Source of the DNA: Mesorhizobium sp. M9A.F.Ca.ET.002.03.1.2
Lineage (GTDB): Bacteria > Pseudomonadota > Alphaproteobacteria > Rhizobiales > Rhizobiaceae
Assembly: GCF_003952365.1 (NCBI RefSeq)
Contig: NZ_CP034443.1
Span: 1,667,001 to 1,731,000, forward strand
DNA length: 64,000 nt
Direction: 5' to 3'
Position 1 is the stretch's first letter; the number at the start of each line of letters is the position of its first letter. The notes beneath the pieces were generated by a model. The model saw nothing but the letters and a program-made list of their open reading frames with translations. It had not been told where the DNA came from and did no database searches. Made by a program: the position numbers and the translations under genes. Shown here piece after piece: positions 9,512-17,988 of the stretch.

Positions 9512-10227
9512 CTGAAACACGGTCTGAAGCACTGACCATCTCCGGGCTCGACTGCTTCTACGGCGAGGTCCAGGTGCTCTACGGCCTCGACCTCGTGCTG
9601 AACAGGGGCGAGGTGCTTTGCCTGTTCGGCCGCAACGGCGCCGGCAAGACGACGACGCTGAAGGCGATCATGGGCCTCGTTCCTTCCCGCGCCGGTTCGA
9701 TTAGGCTCGAAGGGCGGGAATTGACCGGCCTGCCGGCGCACGACGTGCCGAAGGCCGGCGTCGCCTACGTGCCGCAGGGCCGGCGGCTGTTCGCCGAGAT
9801 GACGGTAGCGGAAAACATCGAGATCGGCCTGATGGCCCGCGGCAAGGGCAAGGCGACGCGCGAAAATGTGCTCGATCTCTTCCCGCTGCTGCGCCAGCGG
9901 CTCAGGCAGCGCTCCGGCACGCTGTCGGGCGGCGAGCAGCAGATGCTGGCCATGGCACGGGCATTGTGCCTCGAGCCGCAGGTGCTTCTGCTCGACGAGC
10001 CGACCGAAGGGCTGATGCCGTCAATGATCGCCAGGATCCGTGAGACGGTGTCGAAGCTGCGCGAACTGGGTGTCTCGACGATCCTGGTCGAGCAGCGGGT
10101 CGATGCCGTACTGTCCGTCGCCGACCGGGTCTCGTTTATCGAGAACGGCCGCAACCGCGAGACCGTCGACGTCGAGCAGCTCCGCGCCGATCCGTCGGCG
10201 GTCCGTCGCTATGTCGGCGTGGGTTGA
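9508..10227 (+). CDS. livF: ABC transporter ATP-binding protein, LivF family
   Basis: 239 residues, overlapping livG by four bases. Walker A GRNGAGKTT near residue 42, the LivF-type PQGRRLFAEMTVAENI near residue 88, signature LSGGEQQMLAMARAL near residue 139 and Walker B VLLLDEPTEGLMP near residue 161. It is the last gene of the importer operon. Its stop codon is directly followed by the stop of the convergent antiporter gene, with no room for a dedicated terminator. Confidence 0.93.
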   Translation: MTETRSEALTISGLDCFYGEVQVLYGLDLVLNRGEVLCLFGRNGAGKTTTLKAIMGLVPSRAGSIRLEGRELTGLPAHDVPKAGVAYVPQGRRLFAEMTVAENIEIGLMARGKGKATRENVLDLFPLLRQRLRQRSGTLSGGEQQMLAMARALCLEPQVLLLDEPTEGLMPSMIARIRETVSKLRELGVSTILVEQRVDAVLSVADRVSFIENGRNRETVDVEQLRADPSAVRRYVGVG

Positions 10228-11658
10228 TCAGCCAAAGAACAGAAAACCCGCAATCAGGAATGTCGGGATCAGCACCGCGCCCGACCAACCCATATAGCCG
10301 AAGAAGCCCGGCATTTTGACGCCGCGATGTCTGGCGATGGCGTAGACCATGAAGTTCGGCGCATTGCCGATATAGGTGTTGGCGCCCATGAACACCGCCC
10401 CGGCCGAGATCGCCACCAGCGTCGAGGCGAAGGTGGTCATCAGATGCTGCGGGTCGCCGCCGGCGAGCTCGAAGAAAACCAGATAGGTCGGCGCATTGTC
10501 GAGGAAGGATGACAGCATCCCGGTCAGCCAGAAATAGGCAAGGTCGTTTGGCTCGCCCGTGGGCAAGCTGACAAGCGAGACCAGCGGCGCCAGAGCGCCG
10601 TCGAGGCCGGCCCTGAGGATGGCGACGACCGGCACGATGCAGATGAAGATGCCGGCGAACAGTTTCGCCACCTCGGCGATCGGCTCCCAGTGGAAGTTGT
10701 TCGCCTCGCGATGGCTTTTGTACGAGACGCGAAGCGAGAGGAAGGCAAGCGCCAAGATGATGGCGTCGCGCACGAGGTTCTGCAATTCGAGGCCCACGCC
10801 CTGGACGGAGAAAGTCACGCCCGGTTTCCAGGTCGCAGAAAGCAGGATCGCGCAGATCACCCCGGCCAGCAGCGGGACGTTGGCCAGGCCGCGGATGCGC
10901 ACCTTCGTATCAGGCGTCGGGTCCTTGATCTTCGGCATGCCTTCCTCTCGGCGATGCAGGATGACGTCGATCGCCAGGAAGACGGCGAGCACCACGCCAC
11001 CGACAAACAGCGTTTCCCGAAAAAGGTTCGCGGTGGTCCAGAAGAAATCGACGCCGCGCAGGAAGCCGACGAACAGCGGTGGGTCGCCGAGCGGCGTCAG
11101 CGAGCCGCCGATGTTGGACACCAGGAAAATGAAGAAGATGACGACATGGGCGTTGAACGGTCGGTTGTCGTTGGCGCGCAGGATCGGCCGGATCAGGATC
11201 ATCGAGGCGCCGGTCGTTCCGATGACCGAGGCGAGCATCGCGCCGATCAGCAGCAGTCCGGCATTCACCAGCGGCGTGCCATGGATGTTGCCGGCGACGA
11301 GGATGCCGCCCGAAATGGTGAACAACGCAAACAGAAGAATGATGAACGACATGTATTCGGTGAGCAGCGCATGCAGCACCGCCTCCGAGGCCGAAGGCAT
11401 GCCGAACGCAACCGCCAGCGGCACGACCACAAGTGCTGCCCAGAAGGCGGTGATCTTGCCGTAGTGATGCTCCCAGATGCGGTGGAAGAGCAACGGGCCG
11501 GTGGCGATCGACAGAAGCAGGCCGGCAAACGGCAGCCCCCACCACAGCGACATCGTTTCGCCCGGCAGCCCGTGGGCCTCGGCTGCGAGGGCTGACCCCG
11601 GAAACAGCGTTGCGACCGCCACCACAGCGCCCGCCGTCAAAGCCGCCGCAAACCGCAT
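10228..11658 (-). CDS. Sodium:proton antiporter-like membrane protein (NhaD/CitMHS/ArsB superfamily)
   Basis: 476 residues from the ATG at 11658, which has GAGGGGG five bases upstream. An N-terminal signal-like segment ending near ALAAEAHG is followed by about eleven or twelve membrane segments. Family-like motifs are LVSNIGGSLTPLGDPPLFVG near residue 180 and LDNAPTYLVFFELAGG near residue 389, the two re-entrant substrate/ion regions of this superfamily. The usual annotation is Na+/H+ antiporter, but relatives move carboxylates or arsenite. It is 41 bases downstream of pncA on the same strand, so a pncA-antiporter operon is likely. Confidence 0.82.
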   Translation of the reverse strand: MRFAAALTAGAVVAVATLFPGSALAAEAHGLPGETMSLWWGLPFAGLLLSIATGPLLFHRIWEHHYGKITAFWAALVVVPLAVAFGMPSASEAVLHALLTEYMSFIILLFALFTISGGILVAGNIHGTPLVNAGLLLIGAMLASVIGTTGASMILIRPILRANDNRPFNAHVVIFFIFLVSNIGGSLTPLGDPPLFVGFLRGVDFFWTTANLFRETLFVGGVVLAVFLAIDVILHRREEGMPKIKDPTPDTKVRIRGLANVPLLAGVICAILLSATWKPGVTFSVQGVGLELQNLVRDAIILALAFLSLRVSYKSHREANNFHWEPIAEVAKLFAGIFICIVPVVAILRAGLDGALAPLVSLVSLPTGEPNDLAYFWLTGMLSSFLDNAPTYLVFFELAGGDPQHLMTTFASTLVAISAGAVFMGANTYIGNAPNFMVYAIARHRGVKMPGFFGYMGWSGAVLIPTFLIAGFLFFG

Positions 11659-11699
11659 TAGGCCCCCTCTGGAATTGTGTCGGATGCGATTGGTGGTGT

Positions 11700-12299
11700 T
11701 CAAGCCAGCGTCACGCCGGCATCGCGCATTCGGTTCAGCATCGTCTCGAGGGAGCCATTGAGATTGATGCCGCGGCAGGCGTCGAGCCGCACTGTTGTGT
11801 GGAAGCCGTGCTTGACCGCATCGAGCGCCGAAAAGGCGACGCAGAAGTCGGTCGCCAGGCCGACCAGGGTGAGCGTGTCGATGCCGCGCTCCTGGAGATA
11901 GCCGGCAAGGCCGGTGGGCGTCGTCCGATCGTTCTCGAAGAAAGCCGAATAGCTGTCGATCTCCGGGTGGTAGCCCTTGCGGATCACCAGTTCGGCCTTG
12001 GTCCAGGCAAGGCCGGAATGGAAATCCGAACCCAGGCTGCCCTGGATGCAGTGGTCCGGCCACAGCGTCTGCGGGCCATAGGGCAGATCGATCGATTCAA
12101 AAGGCTGCTTGCCGGGATGGCTGGAGGCAAAGCTCGAATGGCCGGCGGGATGCCAGTCCTGCGTCAGCACGACATGTTCGCTCCGCCGGATCAGGTCGTT
12201 GACCAGTGGCACGATCTCGTCGCCGCCGGCCACCGCCAGCGCGCCGCCCGGGCAGAAATCGTTCTGCAGGTCGATAATAACAAGCGCTTCGTCGGCCAT
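11700..12299 (-). CDS. pncA: Nicotinamidase
   Basis: 199 residues from the ATG at 12299. Converts nicotinamide to nicotinate and ammonia. The isochorismatase-fold catalytic triad is visible as D10 (IIDLQNDF), K108 (VIRKGYHPEIDSYSAF) and C153 (GLATDFCVAFSA). Metal-site residues D48 and H50 (DWHPAGHSSF) and H83 (PDHCIQGS) are present. The product nicotinate is the substrate of PncB, 8 kb away, and possibly of the molybdenum hydroxylase whose operon starts divergently 307 bases away. It could therefore feed either NAD salvage or catabolism. Confidence 0.95.
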   Translation of the reverse strand: MADEALVIIDLQNDFCPGGALAVAGGDEIVPLVNDLIRRSEHVVLTQDWHPAGHSSFASSHPGKQPFESIDLPYGPQTLWPDHCIQGSLGSDFHSGLAWTKAELVIRKGYHPEIDSYSAFFENDRTTPTGLAGYLQERGIDTLTLVGLATDFCVAFSALDAVKHGFHTTVRLDACRGINLNGSLETMLNRMRDAGVTLA

Positions 12300-12502
12300 G
12301 GAGCCTCCCTCTTGTTTGTCCCGGAAGCATGACCCGAACGGGAGGACTGCCGAAACGTGGAATCCGGTGTTCGAAGCCCACCGAAAATGTCGCTGACGCA
12401 ACGGATGCAGAAACTTGACCAGATGGCCGGCTGCGTCAACCTCCAACGGCATACAAATGCGTGCCGCCGCGCCGATGCGGACGGACGGCGCAAACTCTGG
12501 CT

Positions 12503-12530
12503 TTGACAATTCCAGCCGGCTTGATATCAT
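12503..12530 (+). promoter_or_regulatory. Sigma-70-type promoter of the molybdenum hydroxylase operon
   Basis: TTGACA at 12503-12508, then 16 bases, then TATCAT at 12525-12530. It lies about 75 bases before the GTG start of the FAD subunit. The -35 is perfect and the -10 matches four of six positions of TATAAT, rare in this GC-rich background. Confidence 0.65.
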
Positions 12531-12543
12531 TTGCATACGAATG
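12528..12543. promoter_or_regulatory. Candidate operator overlapping the transcription start
   Basis: CATTTGCATACGAATG is an imperfect 16-base palindrome placed on the end of the -10 box. Its core GCATACGAATG recurs as GCATACAAATG at 12449-12459, where GCAT-ACAA-ATGC is itself palindromic. The operon ends in a MarR regulator gene, so these are natural candidates for its binding sites. The link to MarR is inference. Confidence 0.45.
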
Positions 12544-12605
12544 AATTTGACCGGCTCGGACGCCGGCTGGATCCCACCGGAAGGCCCCTTTTGGGAAGGC
12601 AAAGC

Positions 12606-13466
12606 GTGATCCGTTACGCGAAACCCACCACCGTCGACGAGGCGCTCGCTTTGCTGGGCGAGGGTTCGTGGCGCATCCTTGCCGGCGGCACCGATTTCTA
12701 TCCGGCGCAAGGAGCCAAGCCTTTCCGCGAAAATGTCCTCGACATCAACAGTCTCGCAGCGCTGCGCGGTATCGCCGAAACCGGGGACCATTGGGTCATC
12801 GGCGCGCGCACGACCTGGACCGATCTTGTCCGTCATCCGCTGCCGGCGGCTTTCGATGCGCTGAAGCAGGCGGCGCGGGAAGTGGGCTCCGTGCAGATCC
12901 AGAACGCCGCATCCATCGCCGGCAATCTCTGCAATGCCTCTCCGGCCGCCGACGGCGTGCCGGCGCTGCTCGTCCTCGACGCCGAGGTCGAACTGCGCTC
13001 CGCGGCGATGGCCCGCCATCTGCCGCTGGAAACATTCATCCTGGGGAACCGCCGCACGGAACTGCGGCCGGACGAAATGGTCACCGCCATCCGCGTGCCG
13101 AAAAACGCGGCCGCCGGCACGTCGGCTTTCGTGAAGCTCGGCGCGCGTCGCTATCTCGTCATTTCCATCGCCATGGCGGCCGCCCGCTTGTCCGTTGAGG
13201 ACGGCATCGTCGGTAATGTTGCCGTCGCCGTCGGCTCCTGTTCGGCGGTCGCCAAGCGTCTTTCAGGTGTCGAAGCAGCCTTGCGCGGCCTCCCGGTCAG
13301 CCACGCTCTCGCCACTGCGGTCCAGTCCGCGCCGATGGACGAGCTTTCGCCGATCGGCGATGTCCGCGGCAGCGCCGAATACCGGCTGGACGCCGCGCGC
13401 GAGATTGTCGCCCGCGCGGTGCTCGACGCGGCGGGTCATGTGCCTGCGGAAAAGGCGGCGGCATGA
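12606..13466 (+). CDS. Molybdenum hydroxylase FAD-binding subunit (CoxM/XdhB family)
   Basis: 286 residues from the GTG at 12606. Upstream ATG codons in frame would put the start inside the promoter. The FAD pyrophosphate-binding motif ILAGGTDFYP is at residues 21-30 and the second FAD motif VQIQNAASIAGNLCNASPAAD is near residue 95. It passes electrons from the [2Fe-2S] clusters of the partner subunit to an acceptor. The frame ends in an ATGA overlap with the fused subunit. Together they form a xanthine-dehydrogenase-like hydroxylase, here probably hydroxylating an N-heterocyclic ring. Confidence 0.9.
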   Translation: MIRYAKPTTVDEALALLGEGSWRILAGGTDFYPAQGAKPFRENVLDINSLAALRGIAETGDHWVIGARTTWTDLVRHPLPAAFDALKQAAREVGSVQIQNAASIAGNLCNASPAADGVPALLVLDAEVELRSAAMARHLPLETFILGNRRTELRPDEMVTAIRVPKNAAAGTSAFVKLGARRYLVISIAMAAARLSVEDGIVGNVAVAVGSCSAVAKRLSGVEAALRGLPVSHALATAVQSAPMDELSPIGDVRGSAEYRLDAAREIVARAVLDAAGHVPAEKAAA

Positions 13467-13546
13467 GCAAAGCTCAGCCCGACATGAGCAAAGCTCAGCC
13501 CGACATGAGCAAAGCTCAGCCTGGCATGACCGAAGCTCAGCCTGGC
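13463..13546 (+). repeat. Four 21-bp tandem repeats, each beginning with ATG
   Basis: Units at 13463, 13484, 13505 and 13526 read ATGAGCAAAGCTCAGC plus a short variable end, coding MSKAQPD, MSKAQPD, MSKAQPG and MTEAQPG. A fifth ATG follows at 13547. All are in the frame of the fused oxidoreductase. Confidence 0.95.
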
Positions 13547-16447
13547 ATGGAATGCGCCGACATCGCCTTCGAGGTCAACGGCGCCGCCGTTTCCGTCTGC
13601 GTGCCGCCGGTTCGCCGTCTCTCTTCGGTGCTGCGCGACGAATTGCGCCTGACCGGCACCAAGATCGGCTGCGACGCCGGCGACTGCGGCGCCTGCACGG
13701 TGCTTGTCGACGGCGAACCCGTCTGCGCCTGCCTCATGTCGGCGGCTTCTGCCGCTGGCACAGTGGTGACCACGGTCGAAGGGCTCGCCAACGGCAGATT
13801 GTCGGCGCTGCAAGCCTCGTTCCTCGACCACGGCGCGGCGCAATGCGGCATCTGCACACCCGGCCTGCTAATCGCGGCAACCGCGCTGCTGGACAACAAG
13901 CCCAACCCAACCGAGGCCGAAACCCAAGATGCGCTGGGCGGCGTCCTCTGCCGCTGCACCGGCTACCGGAAGATCATCGCGGCGGTGATGAATGCTGGAC
14001 GGTTCGCAAGTGATAGCGCTGCCCCTCATCCGCCTGCCGGCACCTTCTCCCCGTATAGTGACGGGGAGAAGGAAGAGGCTCCGGCGCTGGCGACCCCCTC
14101 TCCCCGTTCTTCACGGGGAGAGGGTAAGGGTGAGGGGCAGCGCCAACCTGACCAGCTCGACCGCACTCTTGACCGCAGAATGCCAACCTCGGGCCACGCC
14201 GTTGGTTCGTCCCCGATCAGGCTCGACGGCCTGCCGAAGGTCACCGGCGGCGAAAAATTCGGCGGCGATTCCTTCCCGGCCGATGCGCTGGCGGTGCTGG
14301 TGGTCCGCTCGCCGCACCATCATGCCCGCTTCGCCTTTGGCGAGCTCGACGGCTGGGTGAAAACCCATCCCGGCATCGTCGGCGTCTTCACCGCCGCCGA
14401 CATTCCCGGAAAGAACTGCTTCGGCGTCATTGCGCCTTTCGCCGACCAGCCGGCGCTGGCCGAAGGTTTTTCACGCTTTCGCGGCGAGGCGGTGGCGCTG
14501 GTTGCCGGCGAGCACGAAGCCATCCTCGATCTCGATCTTTCGGATTTTCCTGTTCGTTGGATCGAACTGCCGCACCTTCTGCAGCCTTGCGAGGCGCAGG
14601 CCGGCGGCGCGCGGCTGATCCACGAGAACCGGCCGGCGAACCTGCTCACATCAGGCTTTGTCGAGCGCGGCGACCCGGAGGCCGCCCTTGCCGGCTCGGC
14701 TTTCGTCGTTTCGGGGGCCATCGACACGTCCTGTGTCGAGCACGCCTATATCGAACCGGAAGCCGGCTATGCCTACATGGATGGCGACACGCTCGTCGTC
14801 GTTGCCTGTACGCAGGCGCCCTACATGGACCGCGACGACGTGGCAAAGGTGCTTGGCCTTGCCGTCGACAAGGTGCGTATCGTCCCGACCGCCACCGGCG
14901 GCGGTTTCGGCTCAAAGCTCGACGTTTCGTTGCAGCCGCTGATCGGCCTGGTCGCGATGAAGACCGGGCGGCCGGCGGCACTCGCCTATACCCGCAATGA
15001 ATCGATGATATCGACCACCAAGCGTCATCCCGCCGAGATGAAGGCGACGATCGGCGCCGATGCCGATGGCCGCGTCACCGGCATGGTTTTCGCGGGCGAT
15101 TTCAACACCGGCGCCTATGCGAGCTGGGGCCCGACCGTCGCCAACCGCGTGCCGGTGCACGCCTCCGGTCCCTATGCGACGCCGAACTATCGTGCCGAAG
15201 GCCGCGCCATCCACACAAATGGCCCGATCTCGGGCGCCTTCCGCGGTTTCGGCGTGCCGCAGGCGACGATCATGCAGGAAACCCTCTATGACGAGCTGGC
15301 CGGGAAGCTCGACATCGACCGGCTCGATTTTCGCCTGAAAAACTGCCTTCGTAACGGATCCGAAACGGTTACCGGCCAGAAGCTGGAATCGGGCGTCGGC
15401 ATCGCCGAGTGCCTTGAGGCGTTGCGGCCGCATTGGGAGCGTGCGCTTGTCGACGCCGAGACGTTCAACGCCGACAGTAGCACAAAGAAACGCGGCGTCG
15501 GCGTCGCCTCTTGTTGGTATGGCTGCGGCAACACCTCGCTGCCCAATCCGTCGACCATCCGGGTCGGCATCTCCGCCTATGGCGATGCCGTCCTGCACCA
15601 GGGTGCGGTCGATATCGGGCAAGGCTCGAACACGGTCATTGCCCAAATCTGTGCCGACGCGCTCGGTCTGCCGCTCGAAAGATTCCGGCTGAAAAGTGCC
15701 GACACCGCGATCACGCCGGACGCCGGCAAGACGTCCGCCTCACGCCAGACCTTCGTGACCGGCAAGGCCGCCGAAAAGGCCGGCCGCGCCTTGCGAGAAA
15801 TGATCTTGCGCTTCGCCAATGTCTCCGAAAATGCGACGATTGCCTTGGAAGGGCACAACTTGGCCATCGGCGAGGGAGAAGCGACGCGGCGGATCGATCT
15901 TTCGACGCTAAAGTCCGACGCTGACGGCTTCGTCTTTCGCGCCGAGGAAAGCTATGATCCGCCGACGCTGCCGCTCGATGCAAAGGGCCAGGGCAAGCCC
16001 TATGCCGTCTACGGCTACGGCGCGCAGATCGCCGAACTCGAGGTCGATCTCAAGCTCGGTACGGTGAAGCTGATCAAGATCACCGCCGCGCATGATGTCG
16101 GCAAGGCGATCAATCCTCTGCTCGCCGAAGGCCAGATCGAGGGCGGCATCGCACAAGGCATCGGCATGGCACTGATGGAGGAATACATCCCCGGCCGCAC
16201 CGAGAATCTGCACGACTACCTGATCCCGACGATCGGTGACGTGCCGCCGATCGAGACCATCCTGATCGAAGTTCCGGATCCGGAAGGACCCTTTGGCGCC
16301 AAGGGCCTGGGCGAGCATGTGCTGATCCCGACGGCGCCGGCGATCCTCAACGCCATCCGTCATGCCGCCGGCGTCCTGGTCACCAAAATTCCGGCGACGC
16401 CTGCCCGTATCCGCGCCGTCATCCGCGACAAGGAGGCACGCCGATGA
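13463..16447 (+). CDS. Molybdenum hydroxylase, fused [2Fe-2S] and molybdopterin-binding subunit
   Basis: 994 residues. After four 7-residue repeats (residues 1-28) comes a CoxS-like domain with plant-type cluster cysteines C70, C75, C78, C90 and second-cluster cysteines C128, C131, C163, C165. A linker of about 45 residues (185-227) is encoded by a palindromic repeat element. The CoxL-like molybdopterin domain follows (from SPIRLDGLPKVTGG), with the C-terminal GAKGLGE motif that holds the catalytic glutamate. In classic enzymes these are two subunits. The adjacent 6-hydroxynicotinate reductase homologue suggests nicotinate 6-hydroxylation; other N-heteroaromatics remain possible. The real start may be the fifth ATG at 13547 (MECADIAFEV). 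Confidence 0.88.
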   Translation: MSKAQPDMSKAQPDMSKAQPGMTEAQPGMECADIAFEVNGAAVSVCVPPVRRLSSVLRDELRLTGTKIGCDAGDCGACTVLVDGEPVCACLMSAASAAGTVVTTVEGLANGRLSALQASFLDHGAAQCGICTPGLLIAATALLDNKPNPTEAETQDALGGVLCRCTGYRKIIAAVMNAGRFASDSAAPHPPAGTFSPYSDGEKEEAPALATPSPRSSRGEGKGEGQRQPDQLDRTLDRRMPTSGHAVGSSPIRLDGLPKVTGGEKFGGDSFPADALAVLVVRSPHHHARFAFGELDGWVKTHPGIVGVFTAADIPGKNCFGVIAPFADQPALAEGFSRFRGEAVALVAGEHEAILDLDLSDFPVRWIELPHLLQPCEAQAGGARLIHENRPANLLTSGFVERGDPEAALAGSAFVVSGAIDTSCVEHAYIEPEAGYAYMDGDTLVVVACTQAPYMDRDDVAKVLGLAVDKVRIVPTATGGGFGSKLDVSLQPLIGLVAMKTGRPAALAYTRNESMISTTKRHPAEMKATIGADADGRVTGMVFAGDFNTGAYASWGPTVANRVPVHASGPYATPNYRAEGRAIHTNGPISGAFRGFGVPQATIMQETLYDELAGKLDIDRLDFRLKNCLRNGSETVTGQKLESGVGIAECLEALRPHWERALVDAETFNADSSTKKRGVGVASCWYGCGNTSLPNPSTIRVGISAYGDAVLHQGAVDIGQGSNTVIAQICADALGLPLERFRLKSADTAITPDAGKTSASRQTFVTGKAAEKAGRALREMILRFANVSENATIALEGHNLAIGEGEATRRIDLSTLKSDADGFVFRAEESYDPPTLPLDAKGQGKPYAVYGYGAQIAELEVDLKLGTVKLIKITAAHDVGKAINPLLAEGQIEGGIAQGIGMALMEEYIPGRTENLHDYLIPTIGDVPPIETILIEVPDPEGPFGAKGLGEHVLIPTAPAILNAIRHAAGVLVTKIPATPARIRAVIRDKEARR
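14016..14143. repeat. Palindromic repeat element inside a coding frame
   Basis: The outer arms GCGCTGCCCCTCA (14016-14028) and TGAGGGGCAGCGC (14131-14143) are exact complements. Two inner hairpins are also perfect: 14043-14054 with 14061-14072, and 14096-14107 with 14113-14124, each with 12-bp stems. The type is normally intergenic, like those at 3735 and 6790. Here the reading frame passes through it without a stop, giving a Pro/Ser/Gly/Glu-rich linker between the Fe-S and molybdopterin domains. Confidence 0.9.
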
Positions 16448-17988
16448 GCGAGCTTGCCGAACGTTTCGAGACGCATGATCCCGGCGAGAAGCAGGTGGCG
16501 GAGAAGATCCGCTGCGATGCCTGCCCGGTCATGTGCTACATCGCCGACGGCCGCACCGGCGCCTGCGACCGCTACGGCAATGTCGGCGGCAGGATCGTGC
16601 GGATAGATCCGCTGACCATCCTCGACCATGCGGCCGAGACCGGCGGCGCTGTCGTGCCGTTTGTCGCCGAAGGCGAGGCCTGGGACGGCGAACTGGTCAA
16701 TACCGGCCGCCGCTTCGTCACTGCGATCGGCGCCGGCACCACCTATCCCGACTACAAGCCGGCCCCTTTCATCGTCAGCCAGGAGGTCGAGGGCGTCGAT
16801 CTCGTCACCGTGGTCACCGAGGGCATCTTCTCCTATTGCGGCGTCAAGGTGAAAATCGACACCGACCGTCATATCGGTCCCGAAACGGCGACGGTGCGCG
16901 CCGGAGGCGAGGCGATCGGCCACGTCACGACAGGCGAATACGGCTCGCAGATGCTGTCGCTCGGCGGCGTGCATCATCTGACCGGCGGCTCGAAGGCCGA
17001 GGGTCGCGCCACCTGCGACGCGCTGCTTGATCTGTGCAACCGCAAGCCGGTCGAACTCACCATCGAGGGAGGTGCTGCAATCATCGTCGAAGCCGGCAAG
17101 CCGCCGGTCATCGACGGCAAGCTCGAACATCGCATGCGCGTCGGCTGCGGCTCGGCCACCATCGGCATGTTCGCCACCCAGTGGCGCGGCCTGGTCGACG
17201 AGGTGGTGGTGGTCGACGACCACATCACCGGCGTCGTTTCCGAGCATCAGGCTGGCAAGGTGCTGGGTTGGCAGGACACCGGCATCAAGATCATCGGCCG
17301 CCGTTCGACGCCGGGCCGCTATTTCAAGGTGTCCGAGCCCGGCCTCGGCTGGGGTGGCACCAACATTTCCGACCCGCTGTCGATCCTTGGCGAATGGAAC
17401 GCGAAGAAAGGCGCGCGGCCGGGCCTGTCGCTGCTGATGGTCTCGACCACCGGCGAGCAGTTCGCTTACTACGAACTCGACGACGAATTGAAGCCGGTTC
17501 AGAAACCGTTCCCGGAGCGGCTGCAGAAATCCGTCGGCCTGATCGAGGACAATTGCGAGCCGGCGCTGTGCACCGTGCTGTTCATAGGCGGCGCCGGCGG
17601 TTCGCTGCGCGCCGGCGTCACCGAGAACCCGGTCAATCTGACCCGCTCGGTGCAGGGCCTGACGACTTATGTCACGGTCGGCGGCGCACCGGTCTATGTC
17701 TGGCCGGGCGGCGGCATCACCCTGATGGTCGATGTCACCCGCGTGCCGGAAAATGCCTTCGGCTATGTGCCGACGCCGGCGCTGGTGGCACCGATCGAGT
17801 TCACGCTGCGCCGCGACGACTATGTCAGGCTCGGCGGCTATGAAGCCGAGATCCGCAGCGTCGAGGACATCCTTGCCAAGGGCGGCGAGTACCTCAATCC
17901 GCGTCATGGCACGGGCGCGCCAGCCAGCAATCCGTGGCCGCCGCTGGCACAGTTGCGGCGCGCAGCGGGCAACGGGGTTAGGCGATGA
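16444..17988 (+). CDS. 6-hydroxynicotinate reductase-like Fe-S protein
   Basis: 514 residues, overlapping the previous gene by four bases. An N-terminal cysteine cluster C24-x2-C27-x3-C31-x9-C41 would bind an iron-sulfur centre. The remainder is a Gly-rich soluble protein matching, as I recognise it, proteins annotated 6-hydroxynicotinate reductase. In Eubacterium barkeri this enzyme reduces 6-hydroxynicotinate to 1,4,5,6-tetrahydro-6-oxonicotinate, and Azorhizobium has been described to use a similar reductive route. Coming directly after a molybdenum hydroxylase, that would be the second step. Substrate not proven. Confidence 0.8.
   Translation: MSELAERFETHDPGEKQVAEKIRCDACPVMCYIADGRTGACDRYGNVGGRIVRIDPLTILDHAAETGGAVVPFVAEGEAWDGELVNTGRRFVTAIGAGTTYPDYKPAPFIVSQEVEGVDLVTVVTEGIFSYCGVKVKIDTDRHIGPETATVRAGGEAIGHVTTGEYGSQMLSLGGVHHLTGGSKAEGRATCDALLDLCNRKPVELTIEGGAAIIVEAGKPPVIDGKLEHRMRVGCGSATIGMFATQWRGLVDEVVVVDDHITGVVSEHQAGKVLGWQDTGIKIIGRRSTPGRYFKVSEPGLGWGGTNISDPLSILGEWNAKKGARPGLSLLMVSTTGEQFAYYELDDELKPVQKPFPERLQKSVGLIEDNCEPALCTVLFIGGAGGSLRAGVTENPVNLTRSVQGLTTYVTVGGAPVYVWPGGGITLMVDVTRVPENAFGYVPTPALVAPIEFTLRRDDYVRLGGYEAEIRSVEDILAKGGEYLNPRHGTGAPASNPWPPLAQLRRAAGNGVRR

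Larger units (their letters stand above)
12300..12605. other. Divergent intergenic region between pncA and the molybdenum hydroxylase operon
   Basis: There is no gene in these 306 bases. It contains the sigma-70-like promoter at 12503-12530 and two GCATAC(A/G)AATG motifs described separately. The pncA-side promoter was not identified. Confidence 0.6.

Noticed and set aside
11659..12063. N-terminal extension of the antiporter over pncA
   Set aside because: Out-of-frame pncA sequence; the ATG at 11658 has a strong ribosome site and begins a signal-like segment.
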